Origin: JBHENW01 sp046261875
GTDB lineage: Bacteria; Acidobacteriota; Thermoanaerobaculia; UBA5066; Gp7-AA6
NCBI GenBank assembly: GCA_046261875.1
Contig: JBHENW010000008.1
Coordinates: 1 to 35,917 of the forward strand
Length of the DNA: 35,917 nucleotides
Direction: 5' to 3'
Shown: one piece after another, positions 8,115 to 15,354 of the stretch
Layout: each line of letters begins with the position of its first letter
Numbering within the stretch: position 1 is the first letter of the stretch
Notes under the pieces: model-generated
The model's database searches: none
What the model saw: only the letters and a program-made list of their open reading frames with translations
What the model was told of the DNA's origin: nothing
Made by a program: the position numbers and the translations under genes

Positions 8115-8752
8115 ACGACGCGCGGCCGGCTCAGCCGATTCTCTTCGACTGGACGAACGTCAGCGGGGCGGCCTCGTACTTGATCCAGCTTGACGATTCG
8201 AGCACCTTCCCCGCGCCCCTCGTCGCGAGCCGCACGACGACCGTCTCCCAAGCCTCGATCGGAGGACTGCCGGCGCGTCGCCTCTGGTGGCGTGTGCGCG
8301 GAATCAATTCCGGCGGGACCGCCGGCGCGTGGTCCGCCACCCGCCGCGTCGAGCCGCAGTCGGGTCCGACCCCGACGCCGACGCGGACCCCGACCACGGC
8401 CCAGTCTCCGACGCGGACCCCGACTCCGGCCCAGTCTCCGACGCGGACGCCGACCCCGGCGCCCCTGCCGGCTCCTTCGCTCGCCTCCCCGGGCAGCGAC
8501 GCTCGGTTCTCGCCGGGGCAGACCATTCTTTTCGACTGGAGCGACGTGGCGGGGGCGGCGAGCTACACCTTGCAGATCGACGATTCGGATTCTTTCTCGT
8601 CCCCGCTGCTCGTTTCGCAGACGCTGACCGCCTCGCAGTACTCCAGCGCCGCCCTTCCGACCCGGACGATGTGGTTCCGCGTGCGGGCTCATAGCGCCTC
8701 CGGCGCGCCCGGCTCGTGGTCTCCGGTCCGCAGATTCGAGGTCAAGGACTAA
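8072..8752 (+). CDS. SBBP protein fragment 4 (FN3-like domains with Pro/Thr linker)
   Basis: Fourth frame, continuing as PPAPPAAPSLISPVNDARP. It holds two similar domains of about 85 residues. Each has an ILFDW(T/S)(N/D)V(S/A)GAASY strand, then LDDS or IDDS, then WWRVR or WFRVR, and ends WSATRR or WSPVRR. This resembles FN3-like modules with Trp-rich strands. Between them is a low-complexity Pro/Thr linker encoded by 30-bp tandem repeats. Adding one C to the run at 8071-8077 fuses this fragment to fragment 3. The true protein C-terminus is FEVKD, TAA-terminated at 8752. Confidence 0.65.
   Translation, partial: PPAPPAAPSLISPVNDARPAQPILFDWTNVSGAASYLIQLDDSSTFPAPLVASRTTTVSQASIGGLPARRLWWRVRGINSGGTAGAWSATRRVEPQSGPTPTPTRTPTTAQSPTRTPTPAQSPTRTPTPAPLPAPSLASPGSDARFSPGQTILFDWSDVAGAASYTLQIDDSDSFSSPLLVSQTLTASQYSSAALPTRTMWFRVRAHSASGAPGSWSPVRRFEVKD
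8378..8467 (+). repeat. 30-bp tandem repeat (three units) coding a Pro/Thr linker
   Basis: Three head-to-tail 30-bp units (8378-8407, 8408-8437, 8438-8467). The first two differ at only two bases and the third is more diverged at its end. Each encodes ten residues of the form PTRTPTxAQS. It is a coding repeat making an extended, probably flexible linker between two FN3-like domains. Confidence 0.85.
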
Positions 8753-8790
8753 GCCGGCAGCGTCGTCGAGCACCCCGGGGGGTGCCCCCG

Positions 8791-8823
8791 CGGCCGGGAC
8801 GGACCCCGGCCGGCGGCGCGTTT
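8791..8823 (+). terminator. Probable Rho-independent terminator of the SBBP gene
   Basis: CGGCCGGG (8791-8798) pairs perfectly with CCCGGCCG (8805-8812) around a 6-nt loop, about 40 bp after the SBBP stop. Only a short TTT (8821-8823) follows, so termination strength is uncertain. Confidence 0.45.
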
Positions 8824-8867
8824 CTGCTAAGCTGTTGGGCAGACCGCACCGACAAGAAAACGAGCGA

Positions 8868-9161
8868 ATGAAGGACCTTTTGGAGGTCTCCCCGACCCTG
8901 TGGGTCACCCTGGGAGCGGCTGCCCTGCTGCTCCTCCTTCTCGTGGTGTCTTTCCGCTCGCGTTCCTATGTTTTCTGCCAGTACCTCAAGGCGATGACCG
9001 GCGTGTCGCTGCGACCCCGGGAGGTCCGCAAGGCTTTCGACTCGGGCGGCCAGGAGGGGGTCCGTGAGCTCTTCCTCGACCTGATCATCAAGGAAGACCT
9101 CAAGCGCGGGCCGGTCGCGATTCCGGAACCCGTCCCTTCCGCTCGCTCGGAGCCCGCTTAA
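8868..9161 (+). CDS. Small single-span membrane protein, unknown function
   Basis: 97 residues from ATG 8868; an in-frame TTG at 8835 would add 11 polar residues with no better ribosome site. One strong transmembrane segment lies at about residues 8-28 (TLWVTLGAAALLLLLLVVSF). A basic/amphipathic cytoplasmic or periplasmic tail follows, YLKAMTGVSLRPREVRKAF then VRELFLDLIIKEDLKRG, and a Pro/Ser-rich end. I do not recognise the family. It lies between two terminator-like hairpins and convergent to the ferritin-like gene, so it is probably monocistronic. Confidence 0.6.
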   Translation: MKDLLEVSPTLWVTLGAAALLLLLLVVSFRSRSYVFCQYLKAMTGVSLRPREVRKAFDSGGQEGVRELFLDLIIKEDLKRGPVAIPEPVPSARSEPA

Positions 9162-9178
9162 GCACCGGCCAGCAGCAG

Positions 9179-9730
9179 TCAGCTTTCGATCAATTTGAAC
9201 GTCGGCACGGGCTCGCGTCCCAGGACGGAACGCAGGATCGTCGCGTGGAGGACCTCGTCGGAGAGGATCCGGCCGGCGGCGGAGGAGAGCGCCCGGTCGG
9301 CGAACCGATCCACGACGTAGAGGTACACGCGCGCGGCCCCGATCTCCAGCTTGAACGCCAGCTCGAGGACATCCTTTTCGTTGGCGAGTGGCACCCCGAA
9401 AACGTATTCGCTCTTGGGCTCGACGGGCTGCCCGTTCTTGTTCCTGATCGCGTCGGACAGCAGGTCCCGGTGGATCTCGTGGCTGCCCTGGAACTGCAGG
9501 CCGACCTCCTTGGCCTTCGCGGAGAGCAGGCCGCTCTTGCCCGCCAGCCCGTACGCCCAGATCGCCTCGTGCTCGAGAGCGAGCGCCGTGTTCATCAGCG
9601 TGATGTCGTCGTAGATCGCGGACTGACCTTTGCGCGGCAGCGCGAGGGCGGGACGGCCCGCCGCCGCGAGACCGAGGGCCAGTCCGACCTTGCCCGCGTT
9701 GCGGAAGAAGTCCCGGCGGGGTTGCCACAT
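9179..9730 (-). CDS. Exported ferritin-like domain protein
   Basis: 183 residues from ATG 9730, preceded by GGAGG at 7-nt spacing. The N-terminus MWQPRRDFFRNAGKVGLALG is a twin-arginine-type signal (RRDFF, then a hydrophobic stretch and ALA). The mature part is a four-helix ferritin-like bundle with helix motifs TALALEHEAIWAY, QFQGSHEIHRDLL, FKLEIGAARVYLYVVD and RILSDEVLHATILRSVLG. The Glu and E-x-x-H pairs are the usual di-metal ligand pattern. Members of this group are exported, often of the 'ferritin-like / DUF4439' kind, and their chemistry is mostly uncharacterised. It lies downstream of the DUF4331 gene, beyond a terminator, and both face away from an ECF sigma pair. Confidence 0.78.
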   Translation of the reverse strand: MWQPRRDFFRNAGKVGLALGLAAAGRPALALPRKGQSAIYDDITLMNTALALEHEAIWAYGLAGKSGLLSAKAKEVGLQFQGSHEIHRDLLSDAIRNKNGQPVEPKSEYVFGVPLANEKDVLELAFKLEIGAARVYLYVVDRFADRALSSAAGRILSDEVLHATILRSVLGREPVPTFKLIES

Positions 9731-9799
9731 GCGGAGGCCTCCTCTGGGATGTCCGGGCGAAAACTTCGCGAGATTGTAGCCGGGAATCGCGTCGCGAGG

Positions 9800-9835
9800 A
9801 AAAGCGCCCGGCCCGGGAAGACCCCGAGCCGGGCG
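9800..9835 (-). terminator. Rho-independent terminator after the DUF4331 gene
   Basis: Read on the minus strand, CGCCCGGC pairs with GCCGGGCG (9828-9835 with 9805-9812), with an inner CGGG/CCCG helix, and is followed by TTTT (9803-9800). It begins about 10 bp after the DUF4331 stop, so ferritin-like transcription probably depends on read-through or its own promoter. Confidence 0.7.
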
Positions 9836-9845
9836 GAGAGGAGAT

Positions 9846-11414
9846 CTACTCGGCGCGGTCGGGGACGGGAAGCGATGCCGGCGCTTCGAAGGGCCTGTCC
9901 GGCAGCGCCTTGCCATTCGGGCCGTACTGGGCCGCTCGCTGCGCGGAGGCGGGGAAAAACGCGCGCAACCTCGGGTCACCGGGGTGATCGTGTTTGTGGT
10001 CGAACCCGATGTGCGGCGTGGCCAGCCACGGGAAAGACTGGAGGAACGGCAGGTCGGGGCCGTCGACGTTGTCGCCCAGCGTGTTGTTGGGCGCGATGTT
10101 GAAGGCCGGGACCAGAACGCCGGCGAGGACGCGCAGCTCGATGTCGAAGACGTCGTCGTAGATCCGCCGGCCGTTTGGGAACCCGGCGTTGTCGCCAGCG
10201 ATGAAGCCCAGGCGGTTGACCGACGCGATCGGCGTCACCGGAACGGCCACGTTCAAGCGAAGCTGGTCGGAGATGACTTCCCCGGGCCGGCGAGTCAGGC
10301 CCTCGACGCCCTGCACCAGGGCGAGCAGGTCATTGCGCGGCGGCGGCGGCACGGCGATGCCGAAGAGCGCCGTCAGAAGGCGGGGCACCTCCGGATCGAG
10401 GATGGCCGAGGCGTACTGCGCATCGTCCTTCGGCTCGGTGCGATTGAACTGATCTTTCAAGCCGAGGGGGACGACCACCTCGTTGACGAGAGGGTTGGCC
10501 AGACGCGAGACCTGGACCCAGTTGCCGCTGGTCACGGGAGTCCCGGTCGAGGAAATCACAGTCGTCGCCTGCCGGTAGGTGGCCGCCCAGGAACTGATGA
10601 TCGCGTTTGGGTCGGTCGTCGCGGTCGGGGTCGAGCCGTTGGCGGTGAGCTGGTTGATCGGAACCGAGAGTGCGATGCTCTGGACGTTGAAACCAGCGGT
10701 GCCGTTGACGCCGTAGCCGAACGGCGCCTGCGACCGGCCCTCGAGGTTGATCAGGTCGAAGATCATCCCCAGGTCGATGTAGAACTGTTCGCCGCGCGGC
10801 CCTGCGAAAACGCGGACCCCGCCGTCGATGGATAATCCCGAAAGCAGGGCACCGTGGGAGACGGTCTCGTACCCGTTGGGGTATGACTTCGGTCCGACGT
10901 TGTAGGGCGCTTCCAGGAGGTTGTTTCCGATCGTCGTGAGGTTGGAGCCGGAAGCGTTCGGAGACGGCCCGAGGATCTTTTCGACCTTGTAGGTGTAGAA
11001 GACGTTGAGGTCCGGGTCGTTGATCGTAGTAACCGGGCCCGTGTTGTAGAGGAACGAGTTGGGGGTCCGGACGTTGCGCGTGAACGTGAAACGGTACGTG
11101 ATGTCCTCGACCGCGTCGCCATTGTTGTCAAACTTCAGCTCGTAGCGGACCATCGGGTTGAAGTTGTAGAAGTTCGGGACGCCGGCCGGCTCCTGGAGCG
11201 GTATCCAGTTGGCGATCATCACGACCCGGCTGGGGTCCTGGGGGTCCCGGAAAAGATAGACATCCGTGTTGTCGGCACTCGGGTCGTCGCGGATCGACGG
11301 GGCTTCGCGGTGGCTCGATGCCTCCGCAGGGGTGGCAGCGAGCAGGCCGGACAGGACCGCGAGGATCCCGAGCAGCCATGCCATCCGCGGCCGGGGATGG
11401 CGATGAGAATCCAT
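9846..11414 (-). CDS. Secreted DUF4331 family protein
   Basis: 522 residues from ATG 11414, with a strong GGAGGAGG five bases upstream. The signal peptide runs to about residue 32 (LATPAEA region). The mature protein starts SSHREAPSIRDDPSADNTDVYLF, the hallmark of DUF4331, and continues with the conserved ANWIPLQEPAGVPNFYNF segment, GPRGEQFYIDLG, and near the end NDLLALVQGVEG and RRIYDDVFDIELRVLAG. DUF4331 proteins are exported, predicted beta-rich, and lack a known reaction; they are frequently encoded beside ECF sigma and anti-sigma genes. Here the gene is divergent from exactly such a pair, which makes it the likely main target of that regulator. The ferritin-like gene follows. Confidence 0.9.
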   Translation of the reverse strand: MDSHRHPRPRMAWLLGILAVLSGLLAATPAEASSHREAPSIRDDPSADNTDVYLFRDPQDPSRVVMIANWIPLQEPAGVPNFYNFNPMVRYELKFDNNGDAVEDITYRFTFTRNVRTPNSFLYNTGPVTTINDPDLNVFYTYKVEKILGPSPNASGSNLTTIGNNLLEAPYNVGPKSYPNGYETVSHGALLSGLSIDGGVRVFAGPRGEQFYIDLGMIFDLINLEGRSQAPFGYGVNGTAGFNVQSIALSVPINQLTANGSTPTATTDPNAIISSWAATYRQATTVISSTGTPVTSGNWVQVSRLANPLVNEVVVPLGLKDQFNRTEPKDDAQYASAILDPEVPRLLTALFGIAVPPPPRNDLLALVQGVEGLTRRPGEVISDQLRLNVAVPVTPIASVNRLGFIAGDNAGFPNGRRIYDDVFDIELRVLAGVLVPAFNIAPNNTLGDNVDGPDLPFLQSFPWLATPHIGFDHKHDHPGDPRLRAFFPASAQRAAQYGPNGKALPDRPFEAPASLPVPDRAE

Positions 11415-11569
11415 GATTCCTCCTCCGAAGCGTTAAGTCGGACCAGAACTATTCGGGTCCGGGCGGGCAGGCTTAGCAAGTCAGCTGCCACACCGTTCCT
11501 TACGAATGCCGGACGCCTCTTGGATTCGTAGGCGTCTCACTTTCGTTCCGATATCCTTCGTTACGTCGC
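11415..11569. promoter_or_regulatory. Divergent control region with interlocked inverted repeats
   Basis: 155 bp between the DUF4331 gene (minus) and the ECF sigma gene (plus). Two inverted repeats interlock: TACGAAT (11501-11507) with ATTCGTA (11524-11530), and GACGCCT (11512-11518) with AGGCGTC (11530-11536). On the minus strand a GGAAC at 11549-11545 is followed after 16 nt by CGAAT, an arrangement compatible with an ECF-type promoter for DUF4331; a second minus-strand GGAAC is at 11499-11495. Assignment to this sigma factor is inference. Confidence 0.45.
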
Positions 11570-12151
11570 ATGGCGGCCCAAGCCGATCCGGACCGGGGCC
11601 TCGTCGCCCGCATCGAACGGCGCGACGCGGATGCTCTGGCCGACCTGTACGATCGCTACAGCGCGCGGCTCATGGGCCTTGCCTACCGGATCCTCGGTGA
11701 GACGGGAGAAGCCGAAGAGGTCCTCCAGGAAGTCTTCCTCTACGTCTGGAAGGCGATCTCCACTTTCGACGGCGGCCGGGGGACCGTGCTCGCCTGGCTG
11801 CTCGTCGTCACGCGGAGCCGGGCGATCGACCGGCTGCGGGCCCGCCGGCCCGCGACCCGGGCCGGTGTCCGGAGCCTGGAAGAGTCTCCCGAGCCGACCT
11901 CGGCGCACGACGTCGAGGGCGACATCGCGGGACGGCAGTGGGAAAGCCTTTGCCGGGCGGCGATCCGGGAGCTTCCCGAGGACCAGCGCCGCGCGCTCGA
12001 GCTCGCGTACTTCGAAGGTCTGACACAGCAGGAGATCGCCGAGCGAACCTCCTCGCCGCTCGGCACGGTCAAGACCCGCGTGCGGCTGGGCTTGATGAAA
12101 CTCCGGGAGCGTGTCCGCCCGTATCTGAAGGGACAACCTGATGGCTCATAA
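11570..12151 (+). CDS. ECF RNA polymerase sigma factor (SigK-like group)
   Basis: 193 residues from ATG 11570. Sigma region 2 is at about 20-80 (LADLYDRYSARLMGLAYRIL, then EVLQEVFLYVWKAISTFD), with the Trp of the -10 recognition helix. Region 4 is at about 135-185 (LPEDQRRALELAYFEGLTQQ, EIAERTSSPLGTVKTRVRLG), a helix-turn-helix for -35 contact. There is no region 1.1 or 3, as expected for ECF type. The 11-nt overlap with the following RskA-type anti-sigma gene shows coupled production. The group is the ECF19-like sigma set paired with RskA-domain anti-sigmas. It likely transcribes its own operon and the divergent DUF4331/ferritin-like genes when the anti-sigma lets go; the inducing signal is not visible. 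Confidence 0.93.
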   Translation: MAAQADPDRGLVARIERRDADALADLYDRYSARLMGLAYRILGETGEAEEVLQEVFLYVWKAISTFDGGRGTVLAWLLVVTRSRAIDRLRARRPATRAGVRSLEESPEPTSAHDVEGDIAGRQWESLCRAAIRELPEDQRRALELAYFEGLTQQEIAERTSSPLGTVKTRVRLGLMKLRERVRPYLKGQPDGS

Positions 12152-12995
12152 CGAACGGCACGAGGAGCTGGTGGCGCTGCACGCCCTCGGGTCGTTGGGC
12201 GCCGACCCGGAGCTCGAACGGCACCTGGGGGAGGGATGCCCGATCTGCGAGGAGCACCTCCACGAGCTGCGCCAGGCTGCCTCCGTGCTCGCCTTCGCCG
12301 CCCCGACGCGCCGTCCCTCGCGGGCAGTGCGCGACCGCGTTCTCGCGTCCCTGGGTCCGGCTCCCGCCCCGTCCGTCCGAGAGATCACGCGGCCGGCCAG
12401 GACACGGCAGTGGTGGCTGCTCGCCGCGGCGGCGGCGCTCCTGCTCTTCTTCATCGCCGATCGCACGCGGTTGTCCGTGCAGCGCGACTCACTCCAGGAG
12501 GAGCTCGCGGCGGCGCGAGCACGCCTGGTGATCGCGGAGAGGGAAGCGGCGCGTGGCGCGCAGACGGGCGCCACGGCGGCCGAACTGGCTTCGCGGCTGC
12601 GGTCTGCCGAGGCCGAGCTCGCGCGGCGGGACCTGCGCGCCCGCGTCCTCGAAAGCGACGACGTGCGCATGCTGTTCCTCGGCGGCCGGGATCCCCAGCC
12701 CCGAGCGCAAGGCAAGGTCTTCTGGAGCGACACCGCCCGCCGCGGTTTCGTCGTCGTCGGCAACCTGCAGCCCCTCCCGGCCGATCGGCAGTACCAGCTC
12801 TGGGTCTTCGAGCGAGGCAAGCCCGTGGATGCGGGAGTCTTCGACGTGGACGCCGAGGGGCGGGCGCTCTTCGAGTCGAAGGATCTCTCCGGAATCTCCG
12901 GCGCCGAGAACTTCGCGGTCACCATCGAACCCCGGGGAGGGCTTCCGCAACCCTCCGGCCCGATCGTGCTGCTCGGCAGCCCCTCCTCGGGCTAG
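12141..12995 (+). CDS. Membrane-bound RskA-type anti-sigma factor
   Basis: 284 residues, ATG 12141 overlapping the sigma gene by 11 nt, with AGGGACA upstream. The N-terminal cytoplasmic part has a zinc-finger-like anti-sigma motif, HLGEGCPIC (His28, Cys33, Cys36; one residue longer than the classic Hx3Cx2C). A single membrane span is at about 91-107 (WWLLAAAAALLLFFIAD). A coiled coil of about 60 residues rich in Arg/Glu/Ala follows, then an extracytoplasmic RskA domain (about 185-280; GKVFWSDTARRGFVVVGNLQ, YQLWVFERGKPVDAGVF). It should hold the sigma factor at the membrane until released by an envelope or redox signal, as known for RskA. Released sigma then acts on the divergent genes. A strong terminator closes the operon. 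Confidence 0.92.
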   Translation: MAHNERHEELVALHALGSLGADPELERHLGEGCPICEEHLHELRQAASVLAFAAPTRRPSRAVRDRVLASLGPAPAPSVREITRPARTRQWWLLAAAAALLLFFIADRTRLSVQRDSLQEELAAARARLVIAEREAARGAQTGATAAELASRLRSAEAELARRDLRARVLESDDVRMLFLGGRDPQPRAQGKVFWSDTARRGFVVVGNLQPLPADRQYQLWVFERGKPVDAGVFDVDAEGRALFESKDLSGISGAENFAVTIEPRGGLPQPSGPIVLLGSPSSG

Positions 12996-13001
12996 CGACA
13001 G

Positions 13002-13031
13002 GAAAGCCTCCCGATCTCTCGGGAGGCTTTC
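13002..13031 (+). terminator. Rho-independent terminator of the sigma/anti-sigma operon
   Basis: A perfect 13-bp stem, GAAAGCCTCCCGA (13002-13014) with TCGGGAGGCTTTC (13019-13031), and a TCTC loop, 6 bp after the anti-sigma stop. The TTT lies inside the stem end and is followed by CGTT. It is the clearest hairpin in the window and may also stop the convergent peptidase transcript. Confidence 0.85.
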
Positions 13032-13134
13032 GTTCAGGTCCGAAGCCCCTTGTGCGAAAGGCGCCGCGACCCTGCGCCGAAGATCAGCAACTCTCGTGCC
13101 GACTCATGGCCGACGCCTCCCGCGTGAGCCCGCG

Positions 13135-15354
13135 TCAAAGGTTCTCCTCGAAGAAACGGACGATGGACGCGTTGCGGAAGTTCACCGCCGCCCGCCCGCG
13201 CAGACCGTGCTTCTGGCCGGGGAGGAGGTGAACCGCGTGCTCTCGACCCGCCTTGGTCAGCGCATCCACGAAGGCGACGGTGTTCTGCATGTGGACGTTG
13301 TCGTCCGCCGTCCCGTGCATCAGGAGGAGCGGGGCGCGCAGGTCAGCCGCCCGGGTGAGCGGGGCGGATGCGGCGTAGCCCTCCGGGTTGGACCGGGGCG
13401 TGCGCATGTAGCGTTCCGTGTAGATCGTGTCGTAGAACTTCCAGTGCGTCACCGGGGCGCCGGCGAAGCCGCACTTCCAGACCTCCGGCGCGTTGGTCAT
13501 CGCGAAGAGCGTCATGTAGCCGCCGTAGGACCATCCCCAGACGCCGATCCGCGCGGGATCCACGAAGGGAAGCGACTTGAGGTATCGGATCCCCGCAAGC
13601 TGGTCGGCGAGCTCCCGTTTCCCCATGGATCGGAAGATCGCGGATTCCCACGCGTGCCCGCGCCCCCACGATCCGCGGTTGTCGAGGCTCCACACGAGGA
13701 AGCCCCGGCTCGCCAGGAGATGGTCGAGAAGAGACGTCGCGCCCCAGTTGTCCCGCACGACCTGGCTGTGCGGCCCGCCATACATGAACACGACGACCGG
13801 ATACCGCCGCGCGGGGTCGAAGTCGGCCGGCTTGACGAGCCGGGCCTCGAGCCGCGCTCCGTCGTCGCCCGGCAGCTCGACCTCCTCGGTCGTCGCGAGG
13901 GCGTACTCTCCCAGGCGCGATTCGGGACGGATGACCACGCGCACGCTGCGTCCCTGGGAGGAGAGCAGCGAAACGACGGGCGGCTCCCGGACGGTCGAAC
14001 GCGTCGCGAGGAGGGATTGGCCGTCCGGCGACAGCTCGGCGGCGTGTGTTCCCTCTCCCCCGGCGATCCGCGTGAAGCTGCGTCCGCCGAGCTCGACGCG
14101 GTAGATCCCGCGCCGGCGGACGTCTTCTTCGTTGGCCGTGAAGTACACGAGGCCCGTCTTCTCGTCCACGCCGATGACCCGATCCACCATCCACTCTCCG
14201 CTCGTGATCGGCTGCGGGGCGCCGCCCGGCCGGACGAGGTAGAGGTGCGCCCAGCCCGAACGCTCCGAGCGCCAGAGGTACCGGCCGTCCGCGAGAAAGC
14301 GCGGCGGATCGAAGACGTTGATCCAGTAGGGATCCTCTTCGACCAGGAGGACGGTCGGAGCGCCTCCGCCCGGCGTGAAGAGCCGAAGCTCCAGCCGGTT
14401 CTGGTCCCGGTTCAGCGTCCGGTAGGCCACCGAGCGCGAGTCGCGCGTCCAGGAGAACCCCGGCACGATGTACCCGTCCATCGCCAGGGCCTGTGAACCG
14501 AGCGCGCGCCCTTCCACCGAGATGACGTGCAGCGCCGGGATCGGGTTGGGCGTCCCGGCCTTCGGGTAGAACTGCCACTCCACGGCCGGCGGTATCTCGA
14601 GGAAATCGGTGAGCGGGTAGCGCGTGACCGGCGCGTCGTCGAGGCGCAGATAGGCGATGCGTTTGCCGTCGGGCGACCAGTGGTACGCCCGGCTGTCGCG
14701 CCCCGCGAGCTCCTCCTCGTAGACCCAGTCCAGCTTGCCGTTGTGCACGCTGTCCGAACCGTCGCGGGTCAGGCGCGTCTCGCGGCGCGAGGCGACGTCC
14801 AGGACGTACAGATCGTTCTTCCGCACGAAGGCGATGCGTCCGCCGTCGGGGGAGAAGGACGGGTGCTCCTCGGCGCCGGGGGCGCTCGTGATCCGCTCGA
14901 GGTGCTTGGTCGCTACACGGTAGAGCCACAGCTCCTCGTCCGCCACGACGACGAGGGAGGACCCATCCGGCGCCCAGCCGTGACGCTCGAGCGACAGCTT
15001 CCGGGGAGGAGGAGGCGCTTTCCGCACGTCGGGGGGCGTCTGCTCGGTCTCCGCCGGCGCTTCGGAGAGTCCGGTGCTCGAGAGGACCAGGTTCTTGCGG
15101 CCGGAAGCCGCTTCCTCCAGCCAGAGCTCCGCGAAGGAATCGATCCCCTCGCCGCGCCGGACGATGTAGGAAAAACGCCGGCCATCGGGGAGCCATGCGA
15201 GGGCCGAGACGGGGCGTCCGGCAATCGGCGGCTCGGCGGTCAGATCTTCGATCGAGAGTTTTTTCCTCTGCGCGCCGAGAGGGGCCGGCAGCAGGAAGAC
15301 CAGGGCCGCCGCGACGAGCGCCGCGGCGGCCCCCTGGCGCACGCCCGGCCGCAT
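13135..15354 (-). CDS. Secreted dipeptidyl-peptidase IV-like serine peptidase (S9B)
   Basis: 739 residues. Signal peptide at 1-29 (LVFLLPAPLGAQ). The N-terminal half is a DPP-IV beta-propeller with repeated SPDG/APDG blades. Residues 210-216 read WVYEEEL, the double-Glu motif that in DPP-IV holds the free amino end of the substrate, supporting dipeptide release rather than endopeptidase action. The C-terminal alpha/beta hydrolase has the nucleophile in GWSYGG (Ser609), Asp684 in HGTADDN and His716 in GQKHG. It probably cleaves X-Pro or X-Ala dipeptides from peptides outside the cytoplasm. ATG 15354 lies directly after the TAG of the upstream parvulin gene, so the two genes are cotranscribed and probably coupled. 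Confidence 0.92.
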   Translation of the reverse strand: MRPGVRQGAAAALVAAALVFLLPAPLGAQRKKLSIEDLTAEPPIAGRPVSALAWLPDGRRFSYIVRRGEGIDSFAELWLEEAASGRKNLVLSSTGLSEAPAETEQTPPDVRKAPPPPRKLSLERHGWAPDGSSLVVVADEELWLYRVATKHLERITSAPGAEEHPSFSPDGGRIAFVRKNDLYVLDVASRRETRLTRDGSDSVHNGKLDWVYEEELAGRDSRAYHWSPDGKRIAYLRLDDAPVTRYPLTDFLEIPPAVEWQFYPKAGTPNPIPALHVISVEGRALGSQALAMDGYIVPGFSWTRDSRSVAYRTLNRDQNRLELRLFTPGGGAPTVLLVEEDPYWINVFDPPRFLADGRYLWRSERSGWAHLYLVRPGGAPQPITSGEWMVDRVIGVDEKTGLVYFTANEEDVRRRGIYRVELGGRSFTRIAGGEGTHAAELSPDGQSLLATRSTVREPPVVSLLSSQGRSVRVVIRPESRLGEYALATTEEVELPGDDGARLEARLVKPADFDPARRYPVVVFMYGGPHSQVVRDNWGATSLLDHLLASRGFLVWSLDNRGSWGRGHAWESAIFRSMGKRELADQLAGIRYLKSLPFVDPARIGVWGWSYGGYMTLFAMTNAPEVWKCGFAGAPVTHWKFYDTIYTERYMRTPRSNPEGYAASAPLTRAADLRAPLLLMHGTADDNVHMQNTVAFVDALTKAGREHAVHLLPGQKHGLRGRAAVNFRNASIVRFFEENL

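Larger units (their letters stand above)
4847..8752 (+). pseudogene. SBBP-repeat mosaic surface protein, interrupted by three -1 frameshifts
   Basis: One continuous protein of about 1,300 residues can be read from ATG 4847 to the TAA before 8753 only by changing frame three times, each time by -1 (as if one base were missing). The shifts fall at about 6002-6019, 6661-6684 and in the C7 run at 8071-8077. Domain order: signal peptide, a DUF7948-like N-terminal domain beginning ADFVENRGQWGG, about eight SBBP beta-propeller repeats (FPTTPGAYD ... AFVARLDPTGS ... YSTFLGG pattern), an FN3-like domain, two Ig-like repeats, a second FN3-like domain, a Pro/Thr linker and a third FN3-like domain. Homology signal is continuous across each break, so either this is a recent pseudogene or the breaks are sequencing errors. 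Probably a large exported or cell-surface protein of unknown role. Confidence 0.75.

Noticed and set aside
8378..8467. CRISPR-like short repeats
   Set aside because: Units are contiguous without spacers, in frame, and encode a Pro/Thr linker.
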